Shown in pieces: positions 26,275 through 35,318 of a DNA stretch of 64,000 nucleotides. The notes under the pieces are model-generated. The model saw nothing but the letters and a program-made list of their open reading frames with translations. It was not told where the DNA came from and made no database searches. The stretch covers positions 186,001 through 250,000 of the forward strand of contig CAJMNH010000001.1 in assembly GCA_905214725.1 (NCBI GenBank), written 5' to 3'. Numbering within the stretch: position 1 is the stretch's first letter; every line of letters begins with the position of its first letter. A program made the position numbers and the translations under genes. This DNA is from an uncultured bacterium. GTDB taxonomy: Bacteria > Bacteroidota > Bacteroidia > Bacteroidales > Rikenellaceae.

Positions 26275-27801
26275 ATGAAACAGAAAGTATTGCTTATGAT
26301 TCTGGATGGTTGGGGTATCGGCAACCACTCCGAGGGCGACGTTATTTCGACCGTCCATCCTGCATATATCTCGGCGATGACCGAGAAGTATCCTCACGCG
26401 CAACTGCATACCGACGGCGAGAACGTGGGCCTGCCCGAAGGGCAGATGGGCAACTCCGAGGTGGGGCACCTCAATATCGGGGCCGGCCGCGTGGTTTATC
26501 AGGATTTGGTGAAGATCAACCGCGCCTGCAAGGACGGTTCGATCATGGAGAATCCCGAAGTGAAGGCGGCGTTCGAATACGCCAAGCAAAAGGGTGTGAA
26601 CGTCCATTTCATGGGCCTCGTGTCGGACGGCGGCGTACACTCGTCGATCGACCATCTCTACAAGCTCTGCGACATCGCGAAGGCCTACGGCATCGCGAAT
26701 ACCTATGTGCATTGCTTTATGGACGGCCGCGATACCGACCCGCGCAGCGGCAAGGGATTCGTTGCGGCGCTGGAACGGCACATGGCGCAGTCGACGGGCG
26801 TGATCGCCTCGATCATCGGCCGTTACTATGCGATGGATCGCGACAAGCGCTGGGCGCGCGTGAATGTGGCTTACGACCAGCTCGTGAACGGCGTCGGCGA
26901 GCCTGCAACCGATATGGTCGCTGCGATGCAGAACTCTTATGACGCCGACGTGACCGACGAGTTCGTCAAGCCGATCGTCCGCGTCGACGCCGAAGGGAAG
27001 GCCGTCGGTACGATTCGTCCCGACGACATGGTGATCTTCTTCAACTACCGCAACGACCGTGCAAAGGAGTTGACCGTCGTGCTCACGCAGGAGGATATGC
27101 CGGCCGAGGGGATGCACACGCTGCCGCTCTATTACTGCTGCATGACCCCCTACGATGCGAAGTTCAGAGGTCTGCATATTCTTTTCGACAAGGAGAATGT
27201 TCAGAATACCATCGGCGAATATGTCTCGTCGCAAGGCCTGTCGCAACTGCGCATCGCCGAGACGGAGAAGTACGCACACGTGACCTTCTTCCTCAATGGC
27301 GGCCGCGAGGAGAAGTTCTCCGGCGAGGAGCGTATTCTGGTCGCGTCGCCCAAGGTGGCTACTTATGATTTGCAGCCCGAAATGAGCGCTTACGAGGTGA
27401 AAGACAAGCTGGTCGAGGCCCTTGATTCGCAGAAATACGATTTCATCTGCCTGAATTTCGCCAACGGCGATATGGTGGGGCATACGGGGGTTTACGAAGC
27501 GATCGTCAAGGCCGTGAAGGCCGTCGACGAATGCGTGGCCGAGGTGGTCGAGGCCGCCAAGCGCAACGGTTACGAGGTCGTGCAGATCGCCGACCACGGC
27601 AATGCCGACAATGCTGTCAATGCGGACGGTACGCCCAATACGGCGCACTCGCTCAATCCGGTGCCTATCGTCGTCGTTTCGGATCGCGTGAAGGCTGTTC
27701 ACAACGGCGTATTGGCCGATGTCGCTCCTACGGTATTGAAACTGATGGGACTCGATCAGCCTGCCGAGATGACCGGTAAGGCGCTCGTCGAGATGAAATA
27801 A
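26275..27801 (+). CDS. gpmI: 2,3-bisphosphoglycerate-independent phosphoglycerate mutase
   Basis: A 508-residue Mn-dependent phosphoglycerate mutase that interconverts 3- and 2-phosphoglycerate. The ATG at 26275 (MKQKVLLMILDGWG) is preferred to an in-frame TTG 12 nt upstream. The alkaline-phosphatase-fold metal sites are present (LDGWGIG, IADHGNADN), and the catalytic serine is about Ser61 in GNSEVGHLNIG. A strong terminator follows at 27819-27858. Confidence 0.97.
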   Translation: MKQKVLLMILDGWGIGNHSEGDVISTVHPAYISAMTEKYPHAQLHTDGENVGLPEGQMGNSEVGHLNIGAGRVVYQDLVKINRACKDGSIMENPEVKAAFEYAKQKGVNVHFMGLVSDGGVHSSIDHLYKLCDIAKAYGIANTYVHCFMDGRDTDPRSGKGFVAALERHMAQSTGVIASIIGRYYAMDRDKRWARVNVAYDQLVNGVGEPATDMVAAMQNSYDADVTDEFVKPIVRVDAEGKAVGTIRPDDMVIFFNYRNDRAKELTVVLTQEDMPAEGMHTLPLYYCCMTPYDAKFRGLHILFDKENVQNTIGEYVSSQGLSQLRIAETEKYAHVTFFLNGGREEKFSGEERILVASPKVATYDLQPEMSAYEVKDKLVEALDSQKYDFICLNFANGDMVGHTGVYEAIVKAVKAVDECVAEVVEAAKRNGYEVVQIADHGNADNAVNADGTPNTAHSLNPVPIVVVSDRVKAVHNGVLADVAPTVLKLMGLDQPAEMTGKALVEMK

Positions 27802-27818
27802 CCGTCGAACGACGGATG

Positions 27819-27858
27819 CGGGGAGCCGATCTTTTTCGAGATCGGCTCCCCGTTTTTT
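27819..27858 (+). terminator. Strong intrinsic terminator after gpmI
   Basis: CGGGGAGCCGATCT and AGATCGGCTCCCCG form a perfect 14-bp stem with a 6-nt loop, followed by six T. It closes the alaS-gpmI unit. Confidence 0.95.
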
Positions 27859-27902
27859 GTGATACCGATTGAAATTCCTATTTTTGCAGAGGACACGCCT
27901 CC

Positions 27903-27972
27903 GCTTAGATAGGCTTCGCCTCGGCAAAACCGCAAACGAGTTTGCTTTTGCGCTCGGCTTGCACTATCTTTG
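27903..27972 (+). repeat. Promoter-bearing intergenic repeat, copy C
   Basis: GCTTCGCCTCGGCAAAACCG, CAAA, loop, TTTGCTTTTGCGCTCGGCTT, then TATCTTTG at 27965-27972 with TTG at 27942-27944 (20-nt spacer). It matches copy B from the core to the -7 box and gives proC a promoter with a leader of about 70 nt. Confidence 0.8.
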
Positions 27973-28045
27973 TTTCGAACGACCGGATTCTAACCTGACG
28001 GGAGGCCTCGAACCGTTATCGTATCCGAATTAAAAAGAGTTGAAA

Positions 28046-28837
28046 ATGAAAATCGCTATTTTAGGCGCAGGGAATATGGGCGGCGCCATTGCCTGCGGAT
28101 TGGCGCAGGGAGGTATGTTCCATACGGAGGATATTGTTTGTACGGCGCGTACCGAAGCGACGCTCGAACGTTTGCGCACGCAGTATCCGGGTCTGCGGAC
28201 AACGACCGACAATGCTGTCGCCGTGCGGGACGCCTCGATCGTGGTGCTGGCTGTCAAGCCGTGGCTGACCGAACAGCTGATCCGTGAAATCCGGCGTGAG
28301 ATCGATCCCGACCGTCAGTCGGTGGTTTCGGTGGCTGCCGGCGTGTCGTTGGCGCAACTTGCCGAGTGGCTGACGGCCGACAGCGCGGCGCAGCCGGCCT
28401 TGTTTCGGGCGATTCCCAACACGGCGATCGCCGTGCGCCATAGTATGACCTTCGTAGCCGCTCAGGGCGCCGATGCCGCCGGCATCGAGCAGGTGACGGG
28501 TATTTTCCGCGAGTTGGGCGAAGTGATGCTTGTCGACGAACCGATGTTGGAGACCGGCATGATTCTCGCTTCGTGCGGGATTGCCTTTGCGCTGCGCTAT
28601 GTGCGTGCATCGGCCGAAGGCGGTGTGGAGTTGGGCTGTCCGGCGCAGCAGGCGACGCGCATCGTTGCGGCGACGCTCAAAGGTGCGGCCGAGTTGCTGT
28701 TGCAGCGGGGCGAGCATCCCGAAGCGGAGATCGACCGCGTTACCACGCCGGGCGGGATTACCGTTCGCGGCCTGAACGAGATGGAGCATGCCGGTTTTAC
28801 CTCGGCCGTAATAAGGGGATTGAAGGCCTGCAAGTAG
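28046..28837 (+). CDS. proC: Pyrroline-5-carboxylate reductase
   Basis: A 263-residue enzyme for the last step of proline synthesis. The N-terminal Rossmann motif is GAGNMGGAIACGL, and the C-terminal family signature region is TTPGGITVRGLNEME. The ATG at 28046 is preferred to a TTG two codons earlier. It is a single-gene unit controlled by repeat copy C and faces the dehydrogenase gene tail-to-tail. Confidence 0.94.
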   Translation: MKIAILGAGNMGGAIACGLAQGGMFHTEDIVCTARTEATLERLRTQYPGLRTTTDNAVAVRDASIVVLAVKPWLTEQLIREIRREIDPDRQSVVSVAAGVSLAQLAEWLTADSAAQPALFRAIPNTAIAVRHSMTFVAAQGADAAGIEQVTGIFRELGEVMLVDEPMLETGMILASCGIAFALRYVRASAEGGVELGCPAQQATRIVAATLKGAAELLLQRGEHPEAEIDRVTTPGGITVRGLNEMEHAGFTSAVIRGLKACK

Positions 28838-28908
28838 ACAGGCAATGGAGTAAAGCGATGCGTCCGAGCCGATTCACGGCCCGGACACATCGCTTTTCGG
28901 AGCGGATG

Positions 28909-29847
28909 TTATCTTTTCAGAAACTCTTCGATATTGCGCACGATACAGCCGATCAGCGTGTCGATCGCTTCGCCGGTCGCCCATGCGTTGTGGGGCGAAG
29001 CGAGCAGTTTGTAGGGATCGCGCAGGCCGAGCAGCGGATTGTCGGCCTTGACCGGCTCCGATGAAAAGACATCGAGCGCTGCGCCGGCGATCCGGCCGTC
29101 GTCGAGCGCTTCGGCCAGCGCGGCTTCGTCGACGATACCGCCGCGGGCGACGTTGATCAGGATCGACGAGGATTTCATCTGCCGGAGTCGATCGACACCG
29201 ATCAATCCCCGTGTCTGTTCGTTCAGCGGGCTGTGAATCGATACCACGTCGGCCCATGCGAGCAGATCGTCGAGCGAGAGGGCGGGGTAGTCCTCCTCCC
29301 GAGCGACGCCCGACGTGGAGTGGTAGCTCACCTCGCAGCCGAAAGCCGTCGCCAGCCGCGCCACCTCGCGTCCGATGTTGCCCAGTCCGATAATGCCCCA
29401 GCGGCGGCCGTGCAGCTGCCGGATCGGGCGGTCGAAGCAGAACAGGCGCGGCGAGCGGGCGTAACGGCCGCTCTTGAAAAATTCGTCGTAGTAGACCGAT
29501 TCGCGCAGCAGGGCGATCGCCGCCCCGAGTGTCGTCTCGGCTACCGAGTGGGTCGAGTATCCGGCGGCGTTGCGCACCTCGACGCCCCGATCGGCCGCGG
29601 CGTTCAGATCGATGTTGTTGGTTCCCGTCGCAGCGACGCAGATCAACCGCAGATGCGGCAGTTGCGCAATCGTTGCAGCATTGAGCCGCACCTTGTTGGT
29701 GACGACGATCTCGGCCTCCGCGCAGCGTGCGACCACCTCGTCGGGTGAGGTCATGTCGTAGCCGGTGTAGTCGCCCAGCGCTTTCACGGCCGAGAGGTCG
29801 CGGCCTGCGAGCGAGTATTCGTCCAGAAAAACAATCTTCGGTTTCAT
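28909..29847 (-). CDS. D-2-hydroxyacid dehydrogenase (glycerate dehydrogenase-like)
   Basis: A 312-residue NAD-dependent dehydrogenase. The start at 29847 (MKPKIVFLDEYSL) fits the family; an upstream in-frame extension has no support. It has the nucleotide-binding GIIGLGNIGREVA, the Arg in INVARGGIVDE and the catalytic His at about 286 in ASPHNAWATGEA. The SPHNAWA form is typical of the hydroxypyruvate/glycerate dehydrogenase branch, but the exact substrate is uncertain. It is the last gene of the tatD-tcdA-GNAT-dehydrogenase run, 28 nt after the GNAT gene. Confidence 0.9.
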   Translation of the reverse strand: MKPKIVFLDEYSLAGRDLSAVKALGDYTGYDMTSPDEVVARCAEAEIVVTNKVRLNAATIAQLPHLRLICVAATGTNNIDLNAAADRGVEVRNAAGYSTHSVAETTLGAAIALLRESVYYDEFFKSGRYARSPRLFCFDRPIRQLHGRRWGIIGLGNIGREVARLATAFGCEVSYHSTSGVAREEDYPALSLDDLLAWADVVSIHSPLNEQTRGLIGVDRLRQMKSSSILINVARGGIVDEAALAEALDDGRIAGAALDVFSSEPVKADNPLLGLRDPYKLLASPHNAWATGEAIDTLIGCIVRNIEEFLKR

Positions 29848-29875
29848 ATTTTTTCGTATTTGATGCTGACGCAAT

Positions 29876-30385
29876 TCAGTATAGTGGGGTGATTTTCCAT
29901 CGGACACGGTCGCCCGAATGCGAAATCTGTTTCATCCCCGCTTTTTTTAATACGCTCCTCGAAGCGTAGTTATCCGGTTCCGTTTCGGCGGCGACCGACC
30001 TGACGCCGTCCTGCTGAAACGCCCAATGGCACATGCCGATCACTGCTTCAGTCATATATCCGCGATTGCGGTCGGCTTCGTTTATTCCGTATCCGATCTC
30101 GACCTCGCCGGTTGTATCCGGTTCCCGCATGAAGCAGGCGCTGCCGATCGATCTGTTTTCCGATTTCAGAATAATCTGCCAGTTTGTGTACCAATGGTGA
30201 CGATCCGCATGCCGAAGCGTTTCCTGATAGAGGGCTTCCATCGCCTGACGAGTGTGCAAATCCAATGATTCGCCGCAGGGTGTCCATCCCATTTGCTTCT
30301 CCAACAGATCCATTCCGTCTATCAGCAATCGGAATTGATTAGGTTCGAGCGGAATAATTCGTAGTCTGGTCGTCTCCAAAAACAT
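29876..30385 (-). CDS. GNAT-family N-acetyltransferase
   Basis: A 169-residue acetyltransferase of the RimJ/RimL-like type: TTRLRIIPLEPNQF at the start, VEIGYGINEADRNRGYMTEA (acetyl-CoA loop region) and PDNYASRSVLKKAGM near the end. The substrate is unknown; this branch often acetylates protein N-termini or small amines. It starts 3 nt after tcdA and is probably translated from the same message. Confidence 0.88.
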   Translation of the reverse strand: MFLETTRLRIIPLEPNQFRLLIDGMDLLEKQMGWTPCGESLDLHTRQAMEALYQETLRHADRHHWYTNWQIILKSENRSIGSACFMREPDTTGEVEIGYGINEADRNRGYMTEAVIGMCHWAFQQDGVRSVAAETEPDNYASRSVLKKAGMKQISHSGDRVRWKITPLY

Positions 30386-30388
30386 GGG

Positions 30389-31123
30389 CTATGCTTTTTG
30401 TGTTTCCATCTCTCCCAGCAGATCGCGCACGACTACCGATGCGCAGCCGATACCGAAAGTCGCAGGCAGGTAGGAGATCGTACCCACGTTCGACTTCTTG
30501 TTCTGCTCCTCGCACAGGACGAGCGCCCCTTCGCGCGCCGGTTCGGGAGAGAAGACGGCGCGGAAACCGGTGCGGATGCCGAGTTTGTGCAGACGTTTGC
30601 GCAACATGTGGGCCAAAGGGCAGTGGTGCGTTTTGCCGATGTCGGCGATCTCCATCCGCGTGGGGTCGGTCTTCGCGCCGGCGCCCATCGAACTGACCAC
30701 CGGCAGACCGCGGTCGAGGCACCCTTTGATCAGAGCCAGTTTGGGCGACAGCGTGTCGATGGCGTCCACTACATAATCATAGGGCGCGGCGTCGAGCAAC
30801 CGGTCGGTCTCCTCGTCCTTGATGTATTTTTCGACGACGGTCAGTCGGAGATCGGGGTTGATGTCCAGCAGTCGCTCGGCGAGTACCTCGGCTTTGGGAC
30901 GGCCGAGCGTCGAACGGAGGGCGACCAACTGACGGTTGATATTGGTTTCGGCGACCCGGTCGGCGTCGGCGATCGTGAGCCGCCCCACGCCGGCGCGGGC
31001 GATCATCTCGGCGGCGTAGGCTCCCACGCCGCCCAAACCTACGACCAGTACATGCGCACGGCGCAGCCGTTCGAGTTTTTCATCGCCCAGCAGCAATTGG
31101 GTCCGTTCCATCCATTGTTCCAT
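30389..31123 (-). CDS. tcdA: tRNA threonylcarbamoyladenosine dehydratase
   Basis: A 244-residue E1-like (ThiF/MoeB) protein that cyclises t6A to ct6A in tRNA. The ATP-binding loop is VVGLGGVGAYAAEM; the family motifs ADRVAETNINRQ and VDAIDTLSPKLAL are present. It sits between tatD (3-nt gap) and the GNAT gene (3-nt gap). Length and motifs match TcdA rather than sulfur-carrier activators, for which no partner is nearby. Confidence 0.92.
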   Translation of the reverse strand: MEQWMERTQLLLGDEKLERLRRAHVLVVGLGGVGAYAAEMIARAGVGRLTIADADRVAETNINRQLVALRSTLGRPKAEVLAERLLDINPDLRLTVVEKYIKDEETDRLLDAAPYDYVVDAIDTLSPKLALIKGCLDRGLPVVSSMGAGAKTDPTRMEIADIGKTHHCPLAHMLRKRLHKLGIRTGFRAVFSPEPAREGALVLCEEQNKKSNVGTISYLPATFGIGCASVVVRDLLGEMETQKA

Positions 31124-31126
31124 CGC

Positions 31127-31705
31127 TTATTCGAAAATGCGGAGATAGTTTGTATAAATTATCTGTTTCAGCGCTTCGAGCGGTGTTCCCAGCAATTGCG
31201 CCGCTTGTTCATAAACCGATTCGATAGCTACCGGCTCATCGTCCGTTTCGAGAAAAATCCGTTCCTGCGGGGCGCTTCGCAGCGCGCGCACCGTGCGGGG
31301 AGATCGGAACGAGCGTTGCCCGAACGAAAGATAATAACCTTCGGCGACGGCCTGCGCGGCTTGTTCGGACGAGCCGATGAAGCCGTGAAAAATGACGGCC
31401 CGCAGGCGATAACGTTTGAGCAGCGCCATCGTCGGTTCGAATGCCTTTACACAATGCAGCATGACGGGTTTGTCGGCGGCCTCGGCCAATTGCAGCTGTT
31501 GTTCGAAAACCCGTGCCTGCAATTCGCGGTCGGGGTGCAGGTAGTCGAGTCCGATCTCTCCGATGGCCTGCGCTCTGCCGATACTCTCCCGTACGAGCGA
31601 AAGGTCGCTTCGGGCAACCTCCCACGGATGAATTCCGATACTGTCCGGTTCGATGCCGCGGCCTGTCGGACAATGGGTGTGGATATTGACAAAAGGCGTT
31701 TCCAT
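31127..31705 (-). CDS. TatD-family metal-dependent hydrolase, short form
   Basis: A 192-residue TatD-like protein. It keeps the first metal motif (NIHTHCP), GEIGLDYLHPD, MLHCVKAFE and IFLETDDEP, but is shorter than the usual 255-265 residues, in line with compact TatD variants seen in Bacteroidales. It is the first gene of a four-gene minus-strand operon. The ATG follows a TATCTTTG box after 5 nt, so the mRNA is probably leaderless. Activity (DNase or other) is not certain. Confidence 0.85.
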   Translation of the reverse strand: METPFVNIHTHCPTGRGIEPDSIGIHPWEVARSDLSLVRESIGRAQAIGEIGLDYLHPDRELQARVFEQQLQLAEAADKPVMLHCVKAFEPTMALLKRYRLRAVIFHGFIGSSEQAAQAVAEGYYLSFGQRSFRSPRTVRALRSAPQERIFLETDDEPVAIESVYEQAAQLLGTPLEALKQIIYTNYLRIFE

Positions 31706-31710
31706 CGGGA

Positions 31711-31790
31711 CAAAGATACGAATAAGCCGCGGGCAAAAGCAAATTTATTTGCATTTTGCCGAGGCGGAGTATCTACGGCGCAGCCAAAGG
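31711..31790 (-). repeat. Promoter-bearing intergenic repeat, copy D
   Basis: On the minus strand: TACCTTTGGCTGCGCCGTAG, ATACTCCGCCTCGGCAAAAT, GCAAA, loop, TTTGCTTTTGC, CGCGGCTTATTCG, TATCTTTG (31718-31711). It matches copy B over its whole length, including a TAnCTTTG at both ends, and supplies the tatD promoter (TTG 21 nt from the -7 box). Confidence 0.85.
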
Positions 31791-31955
31791 TAGGAATTTT
31801 TGGGGAGCTTCATCCTTTTTTCGGGTCGTCAAAAAATAATTCGATAAATTCTTAAATAAATAGGTAAAAAATCGTAACTTCGCGCTCGGAAAAAACAATG
31901 TTATAAAATTAACAGAACTTTACATAATTATCACACTAATCAAACACTTTTACAC

Positions 31956-33311
31956 ATGTCGAAAATCATTAAACTGAACAAAGGTCTCGACATCAGACTC
32001 GAAGGTCCGGCGGCCTCCGTGTCGGTCAACGCCCCGTTGGCCGATACGTATGCCGTTTCGCCGCTCGATTTTGAAGGTGTAACTCCGAAATTGCTGGTCA
32101 AAGCAGGGGATCAGGTGAAAGCGGGCACTCCGTTGTTCTTCAACAAGTACGACGAACGGGTGCTGTTTACCTCTCCCGTGAGCGGAACCGTCGAGGCGGT
32201 CAATCGCGGCGAGAAGCGCAAGGTGCTCTCCGTGACCGTCACCCCCGATGCGGAACAGCGTTACGAGGAGTTTACGATTCCCGATCTGTCGAGTGCGACC
32301 CGCGACGAGATCGTGGAACTTTTGTTGAAGTCCGGCTTGTGGCCGATGATTATTCAGCGCCCCTACGGTATTATCGCCGATCCCGCCGATGCCCCCAAAG
32401 CGATTTTCGTCTCGGCATTCGACTCGGCGCCGCTGGCACCGGATTACAACTTCGTGCTTGCGGCGGAAAAGGCCAATTTGCAGAAGGGCGTCGAAGTCTT
32501 GAAGAAACTCACGGCAGGCAAGGTGCATGTTTCGGTTCGCGCCAACGCCGAAGGCGAAGCGGCTGCACTCAAAGGCGTCGAACTGCACGCCTTTGCGGGC
32601 AAACATCCGGCCGGTAACGTCGGCGTGCAGATTCACCACATCGATCCGGTGAACAAGGGCGAGGTGGTCTGGACGGTCAACGTGCAGGATTTGGCCACGA
32701 TCGGCCGTTTCTTCTCGACGGGCAAGGCCGATCGCTCGAAGGTGATCGCCGTGGCCGGTTCGGAGGTGGCCCAACCGCGGTACTGCCGCATCATCGACGG
32801 CGCTTCGATCCGTTCGATCGTCGACGGGAACACCAAACCGCAGGCCGAAGGCGACAGCATCCGTTTTATTTCGGGCAACGTGCTGACCGGCGTCAAAACG
32901 TCGCTCGACGGCCATATCGGTTTCTATGCGCATCAGTTGACGCTGATCCCCGAAGGCGATAAATACGAACTGTTGGGCTGGGCGATGCCCCGTTGCAATA
33001 AATTTTCCGTTTCACGCGCCTACTTCTCATGGCTCTGCCCCAAGAAGCGCTACAATCTGGATACCAATCTCAACGGCGGCGAGCGTCCGTTCGTGGTGAC
33101 GGGACTTTACGAGCAGTATTTGCCGATGGACGTCTATCCGATGCATCTGCTCAAAGCGATTCTGGCCGGCGACATCGACAAGATGGAGAACCTCGGCATT
33201 TACGAGGTCGTGGAGGAGGATTTCGCGCTCTGCGAATTCGTCGATCCTTCGAAGACCGAAATGCAGCAGATCATCCGCGACGGTATTAACTTAATGATCA
33301 AGGAGGCTTAA
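31956..33311 (+). CDS. nqrA: Na+-translocating NADH:quinone reductase subunit A
   Basis: A 451-residue NqrA, the cytoplasmic-side subunit of the Na+ pump, linked to quinone interaction. It shows the family start (KLNKGLDIRLEGPA), an N-terminal barrel-sandwich region (VKAGTPLFFNKYDERV) and a long C-terminal domain. It opens the complete nqrABCDEF operon; the nqrB start is 2 nt after its stop. The 165 nt upstream are AT-rich and hold a TAACTTCG that may be a weak -7 box. Confidence 0.96.
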   Translation: MSKIIKLNKGLDIRLEGPAASVSVNAPLADTYAVSPLDFEGVTPKLLVKAGDQVKAGTPLFFNKYDERVLFTSPVSGTVEAVNRGEKRKVLSVTVTPDAEQRYEEFTIPDLSSATRDEIVELLLKSGLWPMIIQRPYGIIADPADAPKAIFVSAFDSAPLAPDYNFVLAAEKANLQKGVEVLKKLTAGKVHVSVRANAEGEAAALKGVELHAFAGKHPAGNVGVQIHHIDPVNKGEVVWTVNVQDLATIGRFFSTGKADRSKVIAVAGSEVAQPRYCRIIDGASIRSIVDGNTKPQAEGDSIRFISGNVLTGVKTSLDGHIGFYAHQLTLIPEGDKYELLGWAMPRCNKFSVSRAYFSWLCPKKRYNLDTNLNGGERPFVVTGLYEQYLPMDVYPMHLLKAILAGDIDKMENLGIYEVVEEDFALCEFVDPSKTEMQQIIRDGINLMIKEA

Positions 33312-33313
33312 CG

Positions 33314-34429
33314 ATGAGCGGATTAAGAAATTTAGTAGATAAAATCAAGCCGACCTTTTCCGAGGGCGGCAAACTCTCGTTCCTCGCATCGACGTTCGAT
33401 GCGTTCGAGACGTTCCTTTTCGTGCCGAACACCACGACGCAGAAAGGCGCGCATATCCGGGATTGCAACGACATGAAACGCACGATGATCGTCGTGGTCG
33501 CGGCGCTGCTTCCGGCGTTGCTGTTCGGTATGTACAATACGGGGTATCAGGTGGGCATGACAGGCTGGGCCGCTTTCTGGTTCGGGTTCCTGCAAGTGCT
33601 CCCGATGATCGTCGTGTCGTACGTCGTGGGTTTGGGTATCGAATTCGGATTCGCGCAGGCGCGCGGCCATGAGGTCAACGAGGGCTTCCTCGTTTCGGGC
33701 CTGTTGATCCCGATGATCATGCCGGTGGGTACGCCGCTGTGGATGATCGCACTGGGTACGGCCTTTGCCGTGGTTTTCGGCAAGGAGGTCTTCGGCGGTA
33801 CGGGTATGAATGTTTTCAACCCTGCACTGCTGGCGCGTGCCTTCGTTTTCTTCGCCTACACGCCGCAGATGTCGGGTGAAAAGGTCTGGTTCGCTCTCGA
33901 CGGCGTGTCGGGCGCAACGGCGCTCGAACAGCTCTCGACGACGGGTTCGATGGCCTATTCGAATTTGGACGCCTTCCTCGGCTTCATTCCCGGTTCGGTC
34001 GGTGAAACCTCGACGCTGGCGATTCTGATCGGCGCCGTGATCCTGCTCTTCACGGGCATCGCGTCGTGGCGCACGATGATTTCGGTTTTCGCGGGAGGTT
34101 TGGCGATGGGTTTGCTCTTCAATGCGGTCGGCGGCAACGCTTACTGCGAGATTCCCGCGTGGCAGCATCTGATCGTCGGCGGCTTCGCTTTCGGCGCCGT
34201 TTTCATGGCGACCGATCCGGTCACTTCGGCGCAGACCAATGCCGGCAAGTATATCGTCGGAGTGCTGACGGGTGCGCTGGCCGTGATGATCCGCGTGGTG
34301 AACCCCGCCTATCCCGAGGGTATGATGCTTTCGATTCTCTTTATGAATGCGCTGGCTCCGCTGGTAGACTACTTCGTCGTCGAACGGAACGTCGCGCGCA
34401 GAAAGAACCGTGTCAAACTTGCAAAATAG
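33314..34429 (+). CDS. nqrB: Na+-translocating NADH:quinone reductase subunit B
   Basis: A 371-residue membrane subunit with about nine or ten hydrophobic segments. The covalent FMN site is Thr202 in GVSGATALE, the SGAT motif of the flavinylated subunits. It also shows the conserved MNVFNPALLARAFVFF stretch. It overlaps nothing and leaves 10 nt before nqrC. The N-terminus is somewhat shorter than in Vibrio (about 415 residues). Confidence 0.96.
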   Translation: MSGLRNLVDKIKPTFSEGGKLSFLASTFDAFETFLFVPNTTTQKGAHIRDCNDMKRTMIVVVAALLPALLFGMYNTGYQVGMTGWAAFWFGFLQVLPMIVVSYVVGLGIEFGFAQARGHEVNEGFLVSGLLIPMIMPVGTPLWMIALGTAFAVVFGKEVFGGTGMNVFNPALLARAFVFFAYTPQMSGEKVWFALDGVSGATALEQLSTTGSMAYSNLDAFLGFIPGSVGETSTLAILIGAVILLFTGIASWRTMISVFAGGLAMGLLFNAVGGNAYCEIPAWQHLIVGGFAFGAVFMATDPVTSAQTNAGKYIVGVLTGALAVMIRVVNPAYPEGMMLSILFMNALAPLVDYFVVERNVARRKNRVKLAK

Positions 34430-34439
34430 GGAGTGAATT

Positions 34440-35318
34440 ATGGCAACTAAGAAATTTAAATGTAAAGTCTGCGGCTATATCCACGAGGGCGACAAAGCGC
34501 CCGACGTGTGCCCGATCTGTCAGGCTCCCGCTTCGGAATTCGAAGGACTCAAAGAGGAACAGGCGGCAAAGAAAGGAGGCCTTTTCTCGGATAAGAACAG
34601 CAACGCCTACATCATCCTCTACTCGACGGTGATGGTCGTTATCGTGGCCGTGCTGCTTTCGGTTGCGGCTCTGTCGTTGCAGAAGCGCCAGTATGAAAAC
34701 GAACTGGGCGAGAAAAAGACCAATATCCTGCAATCGCTCGGTGCCTCGGGCGAGAATTTCGACACGCTGGTCAAAGCCTATGTGGTCGACGCCGACGGCA
34801 ACAAGACGGAGAAGTCCGCCGAGGAGGTCTTCAACATGATGAAGACGAACAAGGATCTTCGCAACGATTACGAACAGAAGAATCTGATCCTTTTCGAGGC
34901 GACAGACGGTCGCGTGGTCATTCCGCTGATCGGCAAGGGCCTGTGGGACGACATCTGGGGCTATATCGCCTTGGAGAAGGATATGAATACCGTATCGGGC
35001 ATTGTAATGGCTCACAAGGGCGAAACGCCGGGTCTGGGCGCCGAGATCGCCACGCCGGCGCATCAGGCGCTCTACAAGGGCAAGACGCTCTTCGAGAACG
35101 GCGATTTCGTCTCGGTCACCCTACGTAAGGGCGGCGCGAAGAATCCCGCCCACGAAGTGGATGCCATTACCGGCGGAACCAAGACTTCGGACGGTGTGAC
35201 GGCTATGTTGCGCAACAACCTGAGCGAGTACCTCCCCTTCTTCGAGAAGGTGCAGCGTGCCGCTTCGGCCGAAGCGGCGGAGGTGTCTAACGATCAAAAA
35301 GTAGAAAGCAATGAGTAA
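34440..35318 (+). CDS. nqrC: NqrC with an N-terminal rubredoxin-like domain
   Basis: A 292-residue protein with two parts. Residues 1-34 are a rubrerythrin-type rubredoxin: Cys8-x2-Cys11, then Cys24-x2-Cys27 (KCKVCGYIHEG and DVCPICQAP), a single-iron site. Residues 55-80 are the NqrC membrane helix (AYIILYSTVMVVIVAVLL). The rest is the periplasmic FMN domain with the flavinylation motif ITGGTKTS, where Thr247 is the attachment residue; this motif has Gly where SGAT has Ala. In NqrC of well-studied bacteria the helix is preceded by only a few residues, so the rubredoxin would lie on the cytoplasmic face. The frame is continuous with one start, so this is a true fusion in this sequence. Confidence 0.94.
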   Translation: MATKKFKCKVCGYIHEGDKAPDVCPICQAPASEFEGLKEEQAAKKGGLFSDKNSNAYIILYSTVMVVIVAVLLSVAALSLQKRQYENELGEKKTNILQSLGASGENFDTLVKAYVVDADGNKTEKSAEEVFNMMKTNKDLRNDYEQKNLILFEATDGRVVIPLIGKGLWDDIWGYIALEKDMNTVSGIVMAHKGETPGLGAEIATPAHQALYKGKTLFENGDFVSVTLRKGGAKNPAHEVDAITGGTKTSDGVTAMLRNNLSEYLPFFEKVQRAASAEAAEVSNDQKVESNE

